A DNA stretch of 64,000 nt from Desulfurellaceae bacterium bin18. Its GTDB lineage: Bacteria > Desulfobacterota > Binatia > Bin18. Below, piece by piece: positions 15,647-25,307 of the stretch; positions within the stretch are counted from its first letter, which is position 1; the number at the start of each line of letters is the position of its first letter. The stretch lies in assembly GCA_002238415.1 (NCBI GenBank), contig MPMI01000023.1, positions 29,346 to 93,345 of the forward strand, written 5' to 3'. Under the pieces are notes generated by a model that worked only from the letters and a program-made list of their open reading frames with translations, was not told the origin of the DNA and did not search any database. The position numbers and the translations under genes are program-made.

Positions 15647-17008
15647 ATGCGCCTGTCATTCGACCTTGGGACGCTTGCACTCTACGACCCGCCCGCAGGG
15701 TTCATCCCTCCCGCCTGCTTTCGGTGGGACGGTCGGGTCGATCGGTGGCGGACCCAAGCCCATCACTATCGCCAGGTAGTTGAGACCTTGAGGCAGCACG
15801 ACATCGCCTATACAAACGCCGCGCCAGCTTACCGTACGCTCACCCTGTCCAGTCGCCTGGCCCAAACGCCGCGGCCATTTCAGAGCGACGCGCTGGAGGC
15901 CTGGGCCAACGCGGGACGGCGCGGCACGGTCATTCTGCCGACCGGTGCCGGGAAGAGCTACGTCGGCCAAAAGGCCATAGAAATTGTCCAGCGGAGCACC
16001 CTTGTGATTGCTCCCACGATCGATCTCATGAATCAGTGGTACGACCTGCTGTGCGCGGCGTTTGGTGAAACGGTCGGGCTTATCGGCGGGGGATATTATG
16101 AAATCGAAGATCTGACGGTGACAACCTATAGCAGCGCATATCGGCATATGGACCGCCTGGGTAATAGGTGGGGCCTGGTCATCTTTGACGAATGCCATCA
16201 CCTGCCGGGCGAAGTGTATAGCCATGCCGCGGAAATGTGTCTGGCGCCCTATCGCCTGGGCTTGACGGCGACGCCGGAACGGGCCGACGGTCGTGAGGCT
16301 CTGCTCGATACCCTCATTGGCCTGCAGGTGTATGCCCAAGGGATTACCGAGTTGGCCGGGGAGTATTTGGCCGACTACGTGGTTGAACGCCTCAAGGTTA
16401 CGCTCACGCCAGAGGAGGAAGAGGAATACCGTCAGGCCCGCAGTACGTTCTATGATTTCATCGTGGACCACGGCATCGTCCTGGACGGCTTAGCCGGCTG
16501 GCATCGCTTTATCCGTGAAAGCGCGACGAGTCGGAAGGGCCGCAGTGCCCTGCTCGCCCACCAGCGGGCAAAGAAACTGGCCTTGGGCACCCAGGCCAAG
16601 CTACGCACCCTTGATTTCCTGCTGAAAAAGCACGCCCGTGACCGGACTCTTATTTTCACCAGTGATAATGATACGGTCCACGCAATCTCGACCGCGTTTT
16701 TGATTCCTGCCCTCACCCATCAAACGCCGACAAAGGAGCGCAAAGCCATACTCGAAGCGTTTAACCACGGGGAGTATCTGGCCCTGGCCACGTCAAAAGT
16801 GTTGAACGAAGGCGTGAATATCCCGGAGGCCAGTGTCGCCATTATTCTGTCCGGTTCCGGTTCCACCCGCGAGCACGTGCAGCGTCTGGGCCGGATTCTA
16901 CGCAAACGGGAAGGTAAGCAGGCGGTTTTGTACGAAGTCGTTACCGCGGGAACGGTGGAAGAACGTATCAGTGAGCGGCGACGTCAACACGCTGCCTACC
17001 AAGTCTGA
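15647..17008 (+). CDS. XPB/Rad25-like superfamily 2 DNA helicase
   Basis: A 453-residue helicase. An N-terminal substrate-recognition-like segment (residues 1-70, LSFDLGTLALYDPP) precedes Walker A GAGKS (100-104), DECHH at 181, LTATPERADG, and the C-terminal domain with TLIFTSDNDTV, ATSKVLNEGVNIPEA and QRLGRILR. This layout is that of prokaryotic XPB proteins, which open DNA in repair. In many genomes XPB sits next to the Bax1 (DUF790) nuclease; no such gene is adjacent. The ATG directly follows a GC-rich repeat, so a clear ribosome site is missing. Confidence 0.88.
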   Translation: MRLSFDLGTLALYDPPAGFIPPACFRWDGRVDRWRTQAHHYRQVVETLRQHDIAYTNAAPAYRTLTLSSRLAQTPRPFQSDALEAWANAGRRGTVILPTGAGKSYVGQKAIEIVQRSTLVIAPTIDLMNQWYDLLCAAFGETVGLIGGGYYEIEDLTVTTYSSAYRHMDRLGNRWGLVIFDECHHLPGEVYSHAAEMCLAPYRLGLTATPERADGREALLDTLIGLQVYAQGITELAGEYLADYVVERLKVTLTPEEEEEYRQARSTFYDFIVDHGIVLDGLAGWHRFIRESATSRKGRSALLAHQRAKKLALGTQAKLRTLDFLLKKHARDRTLIFTSDNDTVHAISTAFLIPALTHQTPTKERKAILEAFNHGEYLALATSKVLNEGVNIPEASVAIILSGSGSTREHVQRLGRILRKREGKQAVLYEVVTAGTVEERISERRRQHAAYQV

Positions 17009-17034
17009 ACAACGGGAGAGAAGAGAGAAACGCA

Positions 17035-18084
17035 ATGGTTCAGGAAGACAGCTCGCTCATTAACCTGCCGAATCTTATTCGTTTTCTGCGTGACAGGCTC
17101 TCCCTGACGGAGGGCGACATCAGGATTGAACGGCACGAAGCCGGCTATTCAAACGAAACGTTTTTTGTCTCCTGGGGAGACGACCGCTGGGTCCTGCGGC
17201 GTCCGCCGAGTGGAGACCTCCTGCCGACCGCCCACGATATGCTGCGCGAATACCGGGTGCTGTCGGCCTTGTCCGGCTTTGATGTGCGGACTCCACAGCC
17301 GGTGATTGCGTGTGAAGATCGAGACGTTCTCGGCGTTCCTTTTTATCTGATGCAGCGGGTGGACGGTATCGTGATCCGCGAAACCCTACCGGAAGTTTTT
17401 GCCGCCCAGGAAGAACGCCAACGACTCGGAGAAGAATTAATTGCCGCCCTCGCTGAGCTCCACGCCGTGCACTGGCAGGGTACGGACCTCGAAGGCATTG
17501 GCCGGCCACAGGGCTATCTTGAACGCCAACTCAAACGCTGGACCAAACAGTATGCGCTGACCGTGCCGCACACCCGGCCATTGCCCGGACTCAAGGAAGT
17601 CGGCGACTGGTTGCAACAGCGACTGCCGCCGACAAGTGAAGCCACGCTTGTGCATGGGGATTATAAAGTCGATAACGTGATGTTTCGAGCGTCCGGCCCG
17701 GCCCGCCTCGTCGCCATATTCGACTGGGAAATGGCGACCCTCGGCGACCCGCTGACCGACCTGGGTTGGCTGCTCAGCTTCTGGGGACCCACCGGTGATG
17801 AGCGAGACACCCCGGACCTGATTGACAGCAATGCCATGACCCAGTTGCCGGGTTTTTTATCCCGCGAAGAGATGGCCGCGCGCTATGCACAACGTACCGG
17901 CCGGACCATGGAACACTTTCCCTTTTATCGCTGCTTGGCGGTCTGGAAGTACGCCATCATTCTGGAGGGCCTGTATCGGCACTATCTTGAAGGAACCGCG
18001 GCCAATCCGAAGGCCGCCGAGTTTGCGTGGAAGGTGCCTCAACTCGTGCAGCGCGCCCAACGGATTATGGTCGAGGCGGGCTGA
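17035..18084 (+). CDS. ACAD10/11-type aminoglycoside-phosphotransferase-fold kinase
   Basis: A 349-residue APH-fold kinase. The catalytic loop is LVHGDYKVDN (H207, D209, N214) and the metal site is IFDWEMATLGDPLTDLGW (D230). The N-terminal EAGYSNETFFV and VLRRPP are typical of the domain fused to acyl-CoA dehydrogenases in ACAD10/11, which phosphorylate 4-hydroxyacyl-CoA so the hydroxyl can be removed. That role fits the CoA-ester enzymes around it but is inference. Convergent with the next gene, a distant paralogue. Confidence 0.88.
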   Translation: MVQEDSSLINLPNLIRFLRDRLSLTEGDIRIERHEAGYSNETFFVSWGDDRWVLRRPPSGDLLPTAHDMLREYRVLSALSGFDVRTPQPVIACEDRDVLGVPFYLMQRVDGIVIRETLPEVFAAQEERQRLGEELIAALAELHAVHWQGTDLEGIGRPQGYLERQLKRWTKQYALTVPHTRPLPGLKEVGDWLQQRLPPTSEATLVHGDYKVDNVMFRASGPARLVAIFDWEMATLGDPLTDLGWLLSFWGPTGDERDTPDLIDSNAMTQLPGFLSREEMAARYAQRTGRTMEHFPFYRCLAVWKYAIILEGLYRHYLEGTAANPKAAEFAWKVPQLVQRAQRIMVEAG

Positions 18085-18101
18085 CCCTTCCCATTTCTCA
18101 T

Positions 18102-19190
18102 TCATACACCAAGCAGCAATTCTTTAGATCGGCCAAAAAGCGTCTTCACCGACGGGGCGATCAGGTCCCATTCGGGGTCGTGGCGCTTGCCGCGACGGTG
18201 CAGCATCACGTTAAAGCAACTGATTGCGCCAAAGCGATAGCCGGCCAAGGCACGATACCAATTGATATCGGGGACTTTGCGTTGCATGCCGTCTTCATAC
18301 AAGGCCACGAGTTCGTCAATCGGCGGGATGGTTGAGATTGGACGGCGTTCGGCATCCCAGCTTTCCGGGTCAATAAAGACCAGCAGCCAGCCGAGATCGA
18401 GCAGATGCCCGCTGATACCGGAAATCTCCCAATCCAGGAGGGCCACCAGTTGCTCGCCCGCGGGTTGTGAAGAGGAAACCTGTCCCGCATCTGCCGGTCG
18501 CGGAAGGACAGGTTTCCTCTTTTTGTCAAACAGCAGGTTGGTCCCTTGATAGTCGCCATGAAAAAGGCCGATTGGAGGGTCTGCGGGCTGGTGGGTCAGC
18601 AGGAGCGCGCGCACCTCTTCGCCCCAGGTGACCCATTCCGGCTCTGCGGCTTTGGCTAAAATGGGGTCCCAGAAACGGATTTCCTGTTCGAGCGAGCGGG
18701 GCGCTTCCCAGCCCGCCAGTTCGGTCTTCCAATCGAGTTGGTGGACCTGGACTAAAGCCTGCACCCCCTGCCGGTAGAGTAGGGCGACGGCCTCGGCGGC
18801 CCGATCAAACGACGCGTCGGGTTCCCAGACGTGGAAGGTCCGGCCGGGCAGGCGTTCGACCATCAGGTAGGGTACCTCGAACCAGCGCAGGTCATCCCCC
18901 GCCCAACGCACTTCCGGAACAGGCACCCCGTTCTTCTTGAGCGCGCGCAGTAAAGGCGCTTGGCGCAGGACATCGGTATTCCCACTTTGGCGAACGCCTT
19001 TGGGCGGTAAACGCATGACCAGAGATTCGTGTTCAGGTGATCCGTTTTTTTCATAGGTTACACTGAAGCCAAAACTCAGACCGGCATGGCCCGGCATGGC
19101 CTCGACCTGATGGACGATCGCGTCTTGGCCATAATGGCTCAGACAGAATGCTTGTAATTGTTGTGTGAGGACAGGAATCTCAACGGCCAT
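18102..19190 (-). CDS. Phosphotransferase-family kinase with in-frame palindromic element
   Basis: A 362-residue APH-fold kinase with catalytic H211-G-D213 and N218 in FHGDYQGTNLLFD, and metal-binding D253 in LLDWEISGISGHLLDLGW. Palindrome copy 5 encodes residues 223-241 (KKRKPVLPRPADAGQVSS), placed in the hairpin between the two catalytic strands, a spot where relatives have only a few residues. The frame is kept, so a functional enzyme with a long loop is possible. It faces the other phosphotransferase tail to tail. Confidence 0.88.
   Translation of the reverse strand: MAVEIPVLTQQLQAFCLSHYGQDAIVHQVEAMPGHAGLSFGFSVTYEKNGSPEHESLVMRLPPKGVRQSGNTDVLRQAPLLRALKKNGVPVPEVRWAGDDLRWFEVPYLMVERLPGRTFHVWEPDASFDRAAEAVALLYRQGVQALVQVHQLDWKTELAGWEAPRSLEQEIRFWDPILAKAAEPEWVTWGEEVRALLLTHQPADPPIGLFHGDYQGTNLLFDKKRKPVLPRPADAGQVSSSQPAGEQLVALLDWEISGISGHLLDLGWLLVFIDPESWDAERRPISTIPPIDELVALYEDGMQRKVPDINWYRALAGYRFGAISCFNVMLHRRGKRHDPEWDLIAPSVKTLFGRSKELLLGV
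18469..18522. repeat. 54-bp palindromic element, copy 5, inside a phosphotransferase gene
   Basis: Arms GAAGAGGAAACCTGTCC and GGACAGGTTTCCTCTTT with one end mismatch, loop CGCATCTGCCGGTCGCGGAA. The arm change CGTGTCC to CCTGTCC is matched by a change in the opposite arm, so the pairing is conserved while the sequence differs: a compensatory substitution. Confidence 0.93.
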
Positions 19191-19316
19191 ACGGTTCTCC
19201 TTGGTGGACAGCCTTTCCCCTCAATCGCTTCGTCTGCGTGAGAAAGACGGAGAAGTGTGCTTGCGCATGCAACCATATTCCAACCCGACTGCCTAGTAGG
19301 AAGGGGTCAATTGGTC

Positions 19317-19345
19317 TTGACGAACCGCCTGACTCTGGCTGTAAA
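19317..19345 (+). promoter_or_regulatory. Possible sigma-70 promoter of the DUF4301 gene
   Basis: TTGACG (19317-19322) and TGTAAA (19340-19345) are 17 bases apart, 58 bases before the start codon at 19403. The intergenic stretch 19191-19402 also holds two copies of GGACAGCCTTTCCC (about 19206 and 19353), of unknown meaning. Confidence 0.35.
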
Positions 19346-19402
19346 GGAAATGGGACAGCCTTTCCCTGCTGGGGAGACATTTCTTATGGATGGAAGTCGT
19401 AT

Positions 19403-21013
19403 ATGCACTATGAGCTGACGGCTCAGGACCGTACAGAACTCCAGGCCCGCGGGATGTTACTCGAGACGATTGCGACCTATATTCAGCAGTTTCAGCAGGG
19501 GCTCCCTCCTGTTCAATTGGAGCGAGCGTGTACGCTTGGTGATGGTATTATCCGCATACCGGCCGAGACGACTCGCCTGGAGCGGTTATATGCCGAGGCT
19601 GCCGCAGCCGGTCGCCTGATCAAGTTTGTTCCGGCCTCGGGTGCGGCCAGCCGGATGTTTCAATTGCCCCTCTCTTTTTTCCAGCAGCCGGAGTTGCTCT
19701 CGAACCGGACGCTGGCCAGGAGAGCGGCCGAGGGAGATGCCGACTGTCAGACCTTCCAGCGCTTTCTCGGCCAGCTTGACCACTTTGCTTTTGCCCAGGC
19801 ACTGCGGGCCGTCTTACGTAGAGACGGCTACACGCTAGAGGGAGTCCTGAGTCAAGAGCAGTATTACACGCTTCTCACCTATCTCCTCACACCAACGGGA
19901 CTGAACTACGCCACCCTGCCCAAAGGACTCGTGCCGTTTCACGCCTACGGAGACCATAGCCGGACCGCCTTTGAGGAACATCTGGTTGAAGCACTGGAGT
20001 ATGTCCGGGATGCCGCAGCCGTTGCGCGGCTGCACTTCACGGTTGCTGCGTCCCACCAGCAGGCCATCCAGACGTATCTTGACCGCGTGCGTCACCGCTA
20101 CGCTCAGCGGGGCGCTCAACTCGATATTTCGTATTCCGTTCAGAAGCCCGCGACAGACACCATCGCCGTGGACTCGGACAACATCCCGGTCAGGGATAGC
20201 AGCGGTGCCCTTGTTTTCCGTCCCGGCGGGCATGGCGCTTTATTGGAAAACCTGGCCGACCTGCAAGGCGATATCATTTTTATCAAGAATATCGATAATG
20301 TCCTGCCCGACCGACTCAAGCCCGATACCTACCGGTATAAAAAACTCCTGTGCGGCTATCTGCTCCACCTCCAACAACAGACATTCTTTCATATCGCCCA
20401 ACTCAAAGCCTCCCAGCCAAGTACAGCGGACGGTGCGCGTATCCCTATTGAGGCCGCCCGTCGTTTTGCTCAGGACGAGTTGTCACTTGTCCTGCCGCCA
20501 GACTTTGAGCGCATATCAATCCCAACCCAACGCGACTTTCTCATCGAGCAATTTAATCGGCCGTTGCGTGTGTGTGGAGTGGTGAAAAATACCGGAGAGC
20601 CGGGGGGAGGGCCTTTCTGGGTCAGCCAGGCCAACGGCGCTGCCTCGCTCCAAATTGTCGAGTCTGCCCAAGTCGATATGACAAACGCGGAGCAACGAGC
20701 ACGCTGGCAAGCGGCCACGCACTTCAATCCGGTTGATCTCGTGTGCGGTGTGCGTGATTACCGTGGACGCCCCTTTCCGCTATCACAATTCACCGACCCC
20801 GCGACTGGATTGATCTCCGAGAAATCAAAAGACGGACGTTCTCTGCGCGCCCTGGAATTACCGGGGCTGTGGAACGGTGCGATGACGCACTGGAATACGG
20901 TCTTTGTGGAAGTGCCGGGTAGTACGTTCCACCCCGTCAAGACGGTGATGGACCTGTTGCGCCCTGAGCATCAGTCCATCCCTGTTCCCCCATTGACAAC
21001 TCGACCCAATTGA
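19403..21013 (+). CDS. DUF4301 family protein
   Basis: A 536-residue protein. LIKFVPASGAASRMFQ near residue 70 and GHGALLENLADLQGDIIFIKNIDNV are, as I recall, signatures of DUF4301, which has a nucleotidyltransferase-like feel (phosphosugar uridylyltransferase-type G-x-G-A-x-R-M), but no function is established. I use the ATG at 19403 because upstream codons back to 19238 are unlike the family. The next gene, a glycosyltransferase, follows about 113 bases later on the same strand, so a joint role in sugar or glycoside synthesis is a reasonable guess. Confidence 0.75.
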   Translation: MHYELTAQDRTELQARGMLLETIATYIQQFQQGLPPVQLERACTLGDGIIRIPAETTRLERLYAEAAAAGRLIKFVPASGAASRMFQLPLSFFQQPELLSNRTLARRAAEGDADCQTFQRFLGQLDHFAFAQALRAVLRRDGYTLEGVLSQEQYYTLLTYLLTPTGLNYATLPKGLVPFHAYGDHSRTAFEEHLVEALEYVRDAAAVARLHFTVAASHQQAIQTYLDRVRHRYAQRGAQLDISYSVQKPATDTIAVDSDNIPVRDSSGALVFRPGGHGALLENLADLQGDIIFIKNIDNVLPDRLKPDTYRYKKLLCGYLLHLQQQTFFHIAQLKASQPSTADGARIPIEAARRFAQDELSLVLPPDFERISIPTQRDFLIEQFNRPLRVCGVVKNTGEPGGGPFWVSQANGAASLQIVESAQVDMTNAEQRARWQAATHFNPVDLVCGVRDYRGRPFPLSQFTDPATGLISEKSKDGRSLRALELPGLWNGAMTHWNTVFVEVPGSTFHPVKTVMDLLRPEHQSIPVPPLTTRPN

Positions 21014-21126
21014 GACTTTTTATAGCGCCAGATTTTCTGGCTGGCCCCTATTCTACGTGGTATGAGAGCAATATTTACGCGGAACAAGGTAGAAGGATTT
21101 TTGCGACTGACATAAGGACAGACACC

Positions 21127-22491
21127 ATGAGTGACGGACCTGTCATGCTGGAAGAATACGCACCGGAATCTCTCCTGACGATTGACGAATACGAGCCCTA
21201 TATTGGCCAGGAACGGGTCGATGCGCTCAAGCAGCTTGCCACCCCCGTTGAGGGGAAAGGCTGGGTGAATATCAACTCGACCTTTGTGGGCGGTGGGGTG
21301 GCGGAGATGCTGCGGAGCGTGATTCCGTTGGCCCGCTCGCTCGGCGTCCACGCTCGCTGGTTTACCATCCAGGGCCACGAGGCATTTTTTCACGTCACCA
21401 AGAAGTTTCACAATACACTCCAGGGCGTGGACCAGCCGATTGCTCTTCAGGAGCTTTTTGACATCTATTTGGATAATCTGGCCGCTCACGCCAAAAACCC
21501 CGCAATCGAATCTGATCTGATCGTGGTCCATGACCCGCAACCCGCAGCGCTGATTATGAGTGGCCTGCTCATGGGCAATGTGCTGTGGCGGTGCCATATT
21601 GATACGTCAACGCCGAACCCGACGGTGTGGCGCTTCCTGATTCCCTACCTCAATCAGTATGCGGGTGCGATTTTTACCATGCCCGAGTTTGTCGGACCGG
21701 GACTACAGATCCCCCACTACCAAATTACGCCGTGCATTGACCCGCGGGCGGAAAAAAATAGGCAGCATACCGAAAACCGGGCAAAAGAGGTGCTCACCCC
21801 ACTGTTCCGGCAGCATGAGATCGACCCGGACCGTCCGATTCTGGCCGCCATTTCCCGCTACGATATCCATAAAAATCAGGCGACTATCCTGAGCGCCTTC
21901 AAACGCCTGTGTCAGGAGAAGACCTACGACCCGGCGCCCTACCTGATCTTTCTCGGCAATACCGCAACCGACGACCCCGAGGGTGCAGCCATGCTGGAGC
22001 AGTTGCAAGCGCAAGCTGGCGCTGACCCCGATATCCGCTTCTGGGTCAATGTCGAAAACAACGATCAGGTCGTCGGTTCGCTGATGCGTCTGGCCCGGGG
22101 CTTCGTCCATGTCTCAACCCGCGAAGGTTTTGGCCTGGTCGTGTCCGAGGCGCTGTGGCAAGGTACCCCGGTCATTGGCTCGCGTGTGGGAGGGATTGTG
22201 CAGCAGGTCGTTGACGGGCAGACGGGCTATCTGGTTGAACCGCTGGACGTTGAGGCAATTGCGGCGAGAATGGCCCGGATTCTTGATGAGCCAGAGCAAA
22301 CGGCACAGTTCGGTCGGCAAGCCCAGGAACACGTCCGCCAAAATTTCCTGCTCCCGGAATTGGTGCGGCGCTACCTGACCCTGCTCCGCTATTACACCGG
22401 CGTTGACCGGGACCACCCGCCGTTCCGCCTGAACCCAACCAGCTATCGCGAGGTGCTGGCCAGCCTCCTGCCGCCGCCGGTTCAGCCATAA
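21127..22491 (+). CDS. GT4 glycosyltransferase, trehalose synthase (TreT)-like
   Basis: A 454-residue two-domain GT-B enzyme. INSTFVGGGVAEMLRSVIPL near the N-terminus is the sugar-nucleotide loop of TreT-like proteins. The C-terminal domain has RFWVNVENNDQVVGSLM, STREGFGLVVSEALWQG (the EX7E motif) and PVIGSRVGGIVQQV. TreT joins NDP-glucose and glucose into trehalose; related enzymes make glucosylglycerate-type solutes. I prefer the ATG at 21127, with an AAGGACAG ribosome site, over 21010, because similarity begins at MLEEYAPESL. Confidence 0.82.
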   Translation: MSDGPVMLEEYAPESLLTIDEYEPYIGQERVDALKQLATPVEGKGWVNINSTFVGGGVAEMLRSVIPLARSLGVHARWFTIQGHEAFFHVTKKFHNTLQGVDQPIALQELFDIYLDNLAAHAKNPAIESDLIVVHDPQPAALIMSGLLMGNVLWRCHIDTSTPNPTVWRFLIPYLNQYAGAIFTMPEFVGPGLQIPHYQITPCIDPRAEKNRQHTENRAKEVLTPLFRQHEIDPDRPILAAISRYDIHKNQATILSAFKRLCQEKTYDPAPYLIFLGNTATDDPEGAAMLEQLQAQAGADPDIRFWVNVENNDQVVGSLMRLARGFVHVSTREGFGLVVSEALWQGTPVIGSRVGGIVQQVVDGQTGYLVEPLDVEAIAARMARILDEPEQTAQFGRQAQEHVRQNFLLPELVRRYLTLLRYYTGVDRDHPPFRLNPTSYREVLASLLPPPVQP

Positions 22492-22503
22492 CTGCCTTAG
22501 CTT

Positions 22504-22590
22504 GGGTCCTTTGAGTTCTTTGGGTCCTTTGGGTCATTGAGTCAACAGACTCTATAGACCCTATTGACTCAACAGACTCCATAGACATAG
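22504..22590. repeat. Nine-base minisatellite, locus A (direct then inverted units)
   Basis: Units of nine bases such as GGGTCCTTT and GAGTTCTTT run on the plus strand. They are followed by reverse-strand-type units GACTCAACA, GACTCTATA, GACCCTATT and GACTCCATA. The same units and the same direct-then-inverted order occur after rpoD at 61356-61469. The stretch lies between the glycosyltransferase stop and rfbB and can fold into a long imperfect hairpin. Confidence 0.8.
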
Positions 22591-22602
22591 GCATGAGCGC
22601 GT

Positions 22603-23703
22603 ATGGAGACCATGCTGATTACTGGCGGGGCCGGGTTTATCGGGAGTAATCTGGTCCGCCTCGCTCTGGCCGAAACAACGGCGTCTGTCGTTATCGTTGA
22701 TAAGTTGACGTATGCCGGCAGTCTGAACAATCTTGAAGACGTCCTCCAAAATCCGCGTGTAAGCTTTTCCCGGACCGATATTGCCGAGCAGCCGGCGGTG
22801 GCGGAATTATTCCGGACGTATCGGCCCCAGTCCGTAGTGAACTGTGCCGCGGAGACCCATGTGGACCGTTCCATTGATAATCCCTGGCCATTTGTTGAAA
22901 CGAATCTGATCGGGACATTTTATCTGCTGGAAGAGGCCCGAAAATATATGGCCTCCCTACGCGCCCAGGAGCCGTTCCGATTTTTGCATGTCTCGACAGA
23001 CGAGGTCTACGGCAGCCTCGGACCTGTGGGCAGCTTTTCCGAGTCCAGCCCCTACACGCCGAATTCGCCGTATTCCGCCTCAAAGGCGAGCGCGGACCAT
23101 TTTGTCCGAGCCTATTACGAGACGTATGGTCTTCAGACGGTGACCACGAGTTGCTCAAACAATTACGGCCCCTATCAGTTTCCCGAGAAACTCATTCCGC
23201 TGATGATTCTGAACGCCCTTGAGGGCCAACCCCTCCCTATCTATGGCGATGGGCAACACGTCCGCGACTGGCTGCATGTTGAAGACCATTGCCAGGGCAT
23301 TTTGCTGGCCCTGCGGCAGGGTAAGAGTGGTGAACAATATAATATCGGCGGGGGGAGTGAGCGGACCAATCGCGCGGTTGTGGAGCAGCTCTGTACGATT
23401 CTTGAAGAGTTGCTGCCCGTCTCAAAAAATGTGGCTCTCAAGAGGCAGGGCATTACCGCCTACGCTGACCTGATAACATGTGTGACCGACCGTCCTGGCC
23501 ATGACCGGCGCTATGCCATCGATGCCACAAAAATCAGAACCCAGCTCGGCTGGCGGCCACGCTATACGTTCGAGCAGGGCCTGGCACAGACGGTCCGTTG
23601 GTATGTGGACAATCGGCGGTGGTGCGAAGCTATTGGGGCGGACAGGTATAACCGAGCGCGTCTGGGATTAGGTGCTGCGCCCCTGACAAAGGATAGATCA
23701 TGA
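22603..23703 (+). CDS. rfbB: dTDP-glucose 4,6-dehydratase
   Basis: A 366-residue short-chain dehydrogenase/reductase of the extended type. NAD-binding [11 protein letters not shown] (residues 8-18), catalytic STDEVYG and YSASKASAD (YxxxK), [15 protein letters not shown] and [16 protein letters not shown] are all diagnostic. It converts dTDP-glucose to the 4-keto-6-deoxy form for rhamnose or other deoxysugars. It overlaps rfbA by four bases. The start could also be M4 at 22612. The repeat just upstream may carry its leader. Confidence 0.95.
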   Translation: METMLITGGAGFIGSNLVRLALAETTASVVIVDKLTYAGSLNNLEDVLQNPRVSFSRTDIAEQPAVAELFRTYRPQSVVNCAAETHVDRSIDNPWPFVETNLIGTFYLLEEARKYMASLRAQEPFRFLHVSTDEVYGSLGPVGSFSESSPYTPNSPYSASKASADHFVRAYYETYGLQTVTTSCSNNYGPYQFPEKLIPLMILNALEGQPLPIYGDGQHVRDWLHVEDHCQGILLALRQGKSGEQYNIGGGSERTNRAVVEQLCTILEELLPVSKNVALKRQGITAYADLITCVTDRPGHDRRYAIDATKIRTQLGWRPRYTFEQGLAQTVRWYVDNRRWCEAIGADRYNRARLGLGAAPLTKDRS

Positions 23704-24575
23704 AAGGTATTATCCTCGCCGGCGGTTCTGGTACGCGGCTGTATCCCATTACCCGGGCAGTCAGCAAACAGCTCATGCCCATCTACGATAAACCGATGAT
23801 CTATTACCCGCTCTCCACGCTGATGCTGGCGGGGATTCGTCAGGTCCTGGTCATTACCACACCCCATGAGCAGGAAGGCTTCCGGCGTCTCCTGAAAGAT
23901 GGTCAGTGGCTTGGCATGGATATCAGCTATGCGACCCAACCCCGCCCCGAAGGCATTGCTCAAGCCTTTCTGATTGGTCGTGATTTCATTGGCAGTGACG
24001 CGGTTGCGCTTGTTCTCGGCGATAATATCTTCTATGGCCATGGCTTTCCGGACTCGTTGCGCGTGGCGACCCAGCGGACGAGTGGGGCGACCATTTTTGC
24101 CTATCAAGTCCGTAACCCGGAGCAGTACGGAGTTGTGGACTTCGACGCTCAAGGACGCGCTATCGGTCTCGAAGAGAAGCCGTCCAAGCCGCGCTCGAGC
24201 TACGCCGTTACCGGTCTCTATTTCTATGACAACCAGATTGTCTCCATTGCCGCAGACCTCAGGCCCTCAAACCGGAGCGAATTAGAAATCACGGATGTGA
24301 ATCGGGCCTATCTCCGTCTGGGAGGTCTGCATGTGGAAAAACTCGGTCGAGGAATCGCCTGGTTGGACACCGGGACACATGAGACGCTGCTCCACGCCTC
24401 GAATTTTATTCAAGCGCTGCAAGACCGGCAGGGCTTGATGGTCGCCTGTGTCGAAGAAATTGCCTATACCCTGGGGTATATTTCTGAAGCTGAAGTGCTC
24501 CGGCAGGCCAAGAGCATGAAGGGCAATGCCTATGGCCAATATCTCTTCCGTTTGATTCAGAATGAATCAGAATGA
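23700..24575 (+). CDS. rfbA: Glucose-1-phosphate thymidylyltransferase
   Basis: A 291-residue nucleotidyltransferase. [16 protein letters not shown] (residues 3-18), the metal-binding LGDNIFYG, and ITDVNRAYL with AWLDTGTHE place it firmly in RmlA. It makes dTDP-glucose, the substrate of the rfbB product encoded upstream, and overlaps rfbC by four bases. Length is normal and all motifs are intact. Confidence 0.95.
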   Translation: MKGIILAGGSGTRLYPITRAVSKQLMPIYDKPMIYYPLSTLMLAGIRQVLVITTPHEQEGFRRLLKDGQWLGMDISYATQPRPEGIAQAFLIGRDFIGSDAVALVLGDNIFYGHGFPDSLRVATQRTSGATIFAYQVRNPEQYGVVDFDAQGRAIGLEEKPSKPRSSYAVTGLYFYDNQIVSIAADLRPSNRSELEITDVNRAYLRLGGLHVEKLGRGIAWLDTGTHETLLHASNFIQALQDRQGLMVACVEEIAYTLGYISEAEVLRQAKSMKGNAYGQYLFRLIQNESE

Positions 24576-25156
24576 AGAGAGCAGACATGCGCTTTCTCCC
24601 GACCAGACTCCCTGGCGTTACGGTGATTGAACCGGATGTGCATCACGATGCACGCGGCTTCTTCCTCGAAACCTACCACGCCCGTACCTATCAGGAGGGC
24701 GGGATCACGGCGACGTTTGTCCAGGATAACCATTCTCAATCATCGTATGGTACGCTCCGCGGGCTCCACGCCCAGATTCAGCACCCTCAAGGAAAGCTGA
24801 TCCGAGCCTTGGAAGGCGAAATTTTTGACGTAGCGGTGGATATTCGACGAGGCTCCGCAACCTTTGCCCAATGGATAAGCGTCGTCCTCTCAGCAAAAAA
24901 CTTTCGGCAGCTCTATATTCCGCCCGGCTTTGCCCACGGCTTTGCGGTCCTGAGTGAACGCGCTCAAATTATCTATAAGTGTACGGATTTCTATGATCCC
25001 ACTGATGAAATCGGCTTGGCCTGGAATGATCCGGATATCGGTATTGAGTGGCCAGTGAAGACGCCGCTGCTCTCAGCAAAAGACTTGGCCGCTCCGTTTC
25101 TGCGAGACATTGAAGCATCCCTGCCCATATTTCAGCCAGAGCCAGGAACGGATTGA
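24572..25156 (+). CDS. rfbC: dTDP-4-dehydrorhamnose 3,5-epimerase
   Basis: A 194-residue cupin epimerase: [30 protein letters not shown] (with the active-site His region), [10 protein letters not shown], and [14 protein letters not shown]. The ATG at 24587 is an alternative start closer to the usual N-terminus. The usual fourth gene, rfbD (4-dehydrorhamnose reductase), is absent here; the next gene is uppP. The final reductase is elsewhere or another deoxysugar is made. Confidence 0.93.
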   Translation: MKRADMRFLPTRLPGVTVIEPDVHHDARGFFLETYHARTYQEGGITATFVQDNHSQSSYGTLRGLHAQIQHPQGKLIRALEGEIFDVAVDIRRGSATFAQWISVVLSAKNFRQLYIPPGFAHGFAVLSERAQIIYKCTDFYDPTDEIGLAWNDPDIGIEWPVKTPLLSAKDLAAPFLRDIEASLPIFQPEPGTD

Positions 25157-25307
25157 AACAGCACAGACTGGAGCAGCGGCGCACTCTCCGCTTCCCTGCC
25201 CTTCAAGCGGGCGAAACAGGAGGAGGCAACATCCCATGTATTTATTGCTATATCACTAAAGGCTTGCCCACTGGTCTCTCTATGGGAAGCACCCGATAAA
25301 CTGTGCC

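Noticed and set aside
19206..19366. Further copies of the 54-bp palindrome (GGACAGCCTTTCCC twice)
   Set aside because: The two copies are direct rather than inverted, and arms do not pair over 17 bases; probably unrelated.
24572..25307. A hidden rfbD gene completing rhamnose synthesis
   Set aside because: The 150 bases after rfbC hold no reductase-like frame; uppP follows directly.
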